A stretch of 8,553 bases of DNA from Bacteroidota bacterium (GTDB lineage: Bacteria > Bacteroidota > Ignavibacteria > SZUA-365): contig JAGTUZ010000104.1 in NCBI GenBank assembly GCA_018224415.1, positions 1 through 8,553 of the forward strand, in the 5' to 3' direction. This document shows positions 6,136 to 8,553 of this stretch, one piece after another (within the stretch, counting starts at the first letter, position 1; each line of letters opens with the position of its first letter). The translations under genes were made by a program, and so were the position numbers. The notes under the pieces were generated by a model, which made no database searches, had not been told where the DNA came from, and saw nothing but the letters and a program-made list of their open reading frames with translations.

Positions 6136-8397
6136 ATGAAGCACGTCATCCTGATGCTTCTTCTGTCGGCCTCCGCCGCCACCGCGCAGGTGGGGATGTG
6201 GCACACGTACACGGACATGAAATTGGTGCGCGACGTGGTTGCCGGCACGGACGGCAGCTGGGCCGCCACCAGCGGCGGCGTTTTCCACCTGCTGTCCGAC
6301 GGTCGTTTCACCCGGTATACCAATGTCGACGGCCTCTCGGCCATCGATTACACGGCCATCGCCGTCGATGACGGGGGACGCGTCGTCGCGGGTTCCTCGA
6401 ACGGCATGATCAACGTCTTCATCCCCGGCATCGGCTGGTACGAGGTGTCCGACATCGCCCGGGCCGAGGAAATCCCCGCGCGCGGTATCACCGCGATCGA
6501 GATCCGTGGGGAGAAGGCCTACATCGCCGCGGAATTCGGTCTCGCGGTGTATGATCTCGACCGGAAGGAATTCGGAGACAGTTATCAGAAATTTGGTTCT
6601 CTTCCGCTGCGAAGCCGCGTCAACGCGGTGCACTTCGAAGGTGATCTTGTCTACGTCGCGACGGCGGCAGGTGTGGCGGTGGGTGACCTGAACACCATCA
6701 ACCTGAAGGACCCGGAGAACTGGACATCATGGGACCGCCAGAACGATGGTTCGCAGTTCGGTAACGTGCGGGATGTTCTTGTCTACCAGGATGCAGTACT
6801 CGCCGTGATCGACGCGAACGTCATCACGCGGTTCAACGGCGCTGCGTGGTTTCCCTGGGTGGGATCGCCAGGCGGAATCATCCTCCGCATGGGACTGCGT
6901 GACGGAACGTTGTACATGATCACTGATCTGGGATTATACGAGGTCGAAGCAAATTCCTCGGTCACGCAACTCGGGGAACGGCTCGACCAGGGAGGCTATC
7001 CGCAAGGGACCCGCTTCCTCGATCTGGCACTTGCTTCCGATGGTCGCATCGAACTCGGCAGCACCTTCGGTCTGGCGCGCTATCGCTCCGGCGAGGCCTG
7101 GACCTTCGAAAAGCCCGACGGTCCGAATTCCAATTTCTTCCGGTCCCTCGCTGTAGCGGCCGACGGCGTGCTGTGGGCGGCTTCGGGTATCACCGATGGC
7201 GGCCGCGGCACCTATGCGTTTGACGGTACGACATGGACGAATCACACTGTTGCGCTTGACCCCGGCATCACCACCGATGGCATCACCGATGCAACGTCTG
7301 CACCCGACGGGAGCATGTGGTTCGCTACCTGGGGCAATGGGGTTTTCCGCCGCGCCCCAGACGGGAGCACGACCTATGTTGATGCCGACATTGTGCCGGG
7401 CTTCCCGGGCATCACCGACGACGCGACGTTTCACGCCGTCCGCGCCCTGCGTTTCGATGCGCGCGGCAATCTCTGGACGCTGCATTATATCTCCAACTCC
7501 GGTATGCTCGGCTGCAGGACTCCGGAGGGGCAGTGGTATTTCTTTTCCGATCCGTCGCTGCCCAAGGGCATCATCGTCACCGGTTTCGGTATCGATCAAT
7601 TCGGGCAGATCTGGGTGATGGTCGATGATTCCGCCTTCCGGGGCATCCTGCTGTTCGACGACAACGGGACACTCGGACAGACGTCCGACGACACTTGGAC
7701 GCGTCTGCGTGCCAACGACGCCAACGGTCTCAATGCCGACGAGGACGTGACCGCGGTGGCCGTGGACCAATTAGGGGACGTATGGCTGGGTACCGACCGC
7801 GGACTGCGCACGGTGTTCAACCCAGGACAACCTGACCGCATCTCGAAAACCTGTTTCAACACGCGTTGCAACGTTGAGGCGCAGTATATCACCGCCATCG
7901 CCGTTGACCCCGTCAACAACAAATGGCTCGGCACGCGCGAAGGTGTGTTCGTGCTTTCCGCCGACGGCAGCGAGATCCTCACGCATTACGACACGGACAA
8001 CAGTCCACTGCTCGACGACGAAATAGAAACCCTGCTCATCCATCCCTTCACAGGCGTGGCCTATATCGCGACCCGTCGCGGACTGTCGAGCCTGGCCACG
8101 CCCTACGTGCAGCCCGATGTGACATTCACGGAACTGCGGGTCGGACCGAATCCCTTCCGCCCGGGCATCGACGAGCGGCTCAGCATCGACGGCCTTGTGG
8201 AGGGATCAGTGATCAAGGTGCTTTCGGTCTCGGGCAAGCGCATCGCGGAAATCGCGACACCCGGTGGACGCGTGGGATTCTGGAACGGCCGCACCGACAG
8301 TGGGGAACTCGCCGCGACGGGAGTGTATTTCATCGTCGCCGCAGCGCCCAACGGTTCCCAGTCCGCCGTAGCGAAAGTGGCTGTCGTACGGGAGTAG
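6136..8397 (+). CDS. PorZ-like T9SS protein: two-component-regulator-type propellers with C-terminal sorting domain
   Basis: A 753-residue secreted protein. Start at ATG 6136 (ATG 6115 would add seven residues). Signal peptide MKHVILMLLLSASAATAQ. The N-terminal part resembles PorZ of the type IX secretion system: MWHTYTDMKLVRDVV, SGGVFHLLSDGRFTRYTNVD then GLS, SSNGMINVF, ITAIEIRGEKAYIAAEFGLA then VYDL. The later half carries Reg_prop-like blades (DGSMWFATWGNGVF, QLGDVWLGTDRGL, NKWLGTREGVFVLSADG) and the PorZ-like DNSPLLDDEIETLLI...GVAYIATRRGL just before the C-terminal domain. That domain (bases 8125-8394, residues 664-753) starts GPNPFRPG and has DSGELAATGVYF near its end, as in T9SS type A/FlgD-like domains. 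PorZ has two propellers plus such a C-terminal domain and a similar length. Known PorZ acts at the cell surface with the PorU sortase complex, delivering anionic LPS for cargo attachment. No kinase or regulator domain is present, so it is not a two-component sensor. A generic secreted propeller protein remains possible. Confidence 0.82.
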   Translation: MKHVILMLLLSASAATAQVGMWHTYTDMKLVRDVVAGTDGSWAATSGGVFHLLSDGRFTRYTNVDGLSAIDYTAIAVDDGGRVVAGSSNGMINVFIPGIGWYEVSDIARAEEIPARGITAIEIRGEKAYIAAEFGLAVYDLDRKEFGDSYQKFGSLPLRSRVNAVHFEGDLVYVATAAGVAVGDLNTINLKDPENWTSWDRQNDGSQFGNVRDVLVYQDAVLAVIDANVITRFNGAAWFPWVGSPGGIILRMGLRDGTLYMITDLGLYEVEANSSVTQLGERLDQGGYPQGTRFLDLALASDGRIELGSTFGLARYRSGEAWTFEKPDGPNSNFFRSLAVAADGVLWAASGITDGGRGTYAFDGTTWTNHTVALDPGITTDGITDATSAPDGSMWFATWGNGVFRRAPDGSTTYVDADIVPGFPGITDDATFHAVRALRFDARGNLWTLHYISNSGMLGCRTPEGQWYFFSDPSLPKGIIVTGFGIDQFGQIWVMVDDSAFRGILLFDDNGTLGQTSDDTWTRLRANDANGLNADEDVTAVAVDQLGDVWLGTDRGLRTVFNPGQPDRISKTCFNTRCNVEAQYITAIAVDPVNNKWLGTREGVFVLSADGSEILTHYDTDNSPLLDDEIETLLIHPFTGVAYIATRRGLSSLATPYVQPDVTFTELRVGPNPFRPGIDERLSIDGLVEGSVIKVLSVSGKRIAEIATPGGRVGFWNGRTDSGELAATGVYFIVAAAPNGSQSAVAKVAVVRE

Positions 8398-8415
8398 GCA
8401 GCTTGCAGAAGGCAG
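8397..8415. repeat. Short intergenic relative of the 47-bp repeat
   Basis: GGCAGCTTGC (8397-8406) followed by AGAAGGCAG (8407-8415) fills the 18-base gap between two convergent stop codons and overlaps the last base of the stop of the PorZ-like gene. The same two words occur at 4007-4022, in the order GGCAGAAGGCAGCTTGC, at the start of the tandem repeat. It is short, so chance similarity is not excluded, but both lie exactly at gene boundaries. No hairpin-plus-T terminator was seen between the convergent genes. Confidence 0.5.
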
Positions 8416-8553
8416 TTACCGAATGACGACGATGCGCGCTGAGGAGCCGCCGTCACCAGAAAGTCGCAGCAGGTAGGGGCCTGACGGGAGACCGGTGACA
8501 TCCATCTCAAGACCGTATGCACTGCGATCCTGGACGGGCATCGCACGGACCTC
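8416..8553 (-). CDS. C-terminal end of a secreted protein with T9SS type A-like sorting domain (partial)
   Basis: Reading the minus strand from 8553 gives 45 residues without a stop, ending with TAA at 8416-8418; the gene continues beyond the window. The tail contains MDVTGLPSGPYLLRLSGDGG and ends SSARIVVIR. The pattern D(V/L)(T/S)xLPSGxYLLRL...G......R(I/V)VVxR is the closing part of T9SS type A C-terminal sorting domains, which direct proteins through the type IX secretion pore. The passenger domain is outside the window, so function is unknown. It is convergent with the PorZ-like gene, with 18 bases between stops. The competing minus-strand frame over 8103-8546 is a shadow of the PorZ-like gene and does not show this pattern. 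Confidence 0.82.
   Translation of the reverse strand, partial: EVRAMPVQDRSAYGLEMDVTGLPSGPYLLRLSGDGGSSARIVVIR

Noticed and set aside
6934..7770. Minus-strand open frame of 278 codons inside the PorZ-like gene
   Set aside because: Shadow of a strongly supported propeller gene; no domain signal of its own.
6136..8397. Two-component sensor kinase
   Set aside because: Propeller repeats resemble those of hybrid sensor kinases, but there is no histidine kinase, receiver or DNA-binding domain; the protein ends in a sorting domain instead.

Overview
The window looks like a chromosomal segment of a GC-rich Gram-negative bacterium of the Bacteroidetes/Chlorobi (FCB) supergroup, plausibly an Ignavibacteria/Kapabacteria-type lineage. 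This placement is an inference from protein style: a PorZ-like propeller protein and two type IX secretion (T9SS) C-terminal sorting domains, an Omp85-like barrel fused to a TolB-like propeller, a PEGA-domain membrane protein, and tightly packed genes. No rRNA or other taxonomic marker is present. Coding density is very high, and no gene-free stretch exceeds about 145 bases.

Layout: (1) Bases 2-2761 (+) hold a gene cut at its 5' end. It encodes an outer-membrane protein with a zinc peptidase domain (HELVH plus a downstream EGLAE), a TolB/PD40-type beta-propeller and a C-terminal Omp85/BamA-like beta-barrel. (2) Its stop overlaps the start of a PQQ-type (BamB-like) propeller lipoprotein at 2761-3987 (+). 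(3) A 145-base intergenic gap contains two perfect 47-base tandem repeats with internal hairpins, followed by a purine-rich tract. (4) A PEGA-domain protein with a signal peptide and two C-terminal membrane segments lies at 4133-4756 (+). (5) A PHP-family phosphoesterase (RNase AM/YciV-like) lies at 4796-5623 (+). (6) Lumazine synthase, ribH, lies at 5640-6113 (+). (7) A PorZ-like double-propeller protein with a T9SS C-terminal domain lies at 6136-8397 (+). (8) The C-terminal tail of a convergent minus-strand gene runs from 8553 to 8416. It also ends in a T9SS type A-like sorting domain.

How they may work together: genes 1 and 2 form a translationally coupled pair that brings together an Omp85-type barrel, a periplasmic metallopeptidase and a BamB-like lipoprotein. 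This suggests outer-membrane protein assembly, quality control or processing. Genes 4-7 are separated by 39, 16 and 22 bases and look like one operon. It mixes envelope genes (PEGA protein, PorZ-like) with housekeeping genes (PHP phosphoesterase, ribH). The PorZ-like protein and the truncated convergent neighbour link the right side of the window to type IX secretion.

The observations most worth following up are the peptidase-propeller-barrel fusion coupled to a BamB-like lipoprotein, the PorZ-like assignment, and the dispersed GGCAGCTTGC/GAAGGCAG intergenic repeat family.
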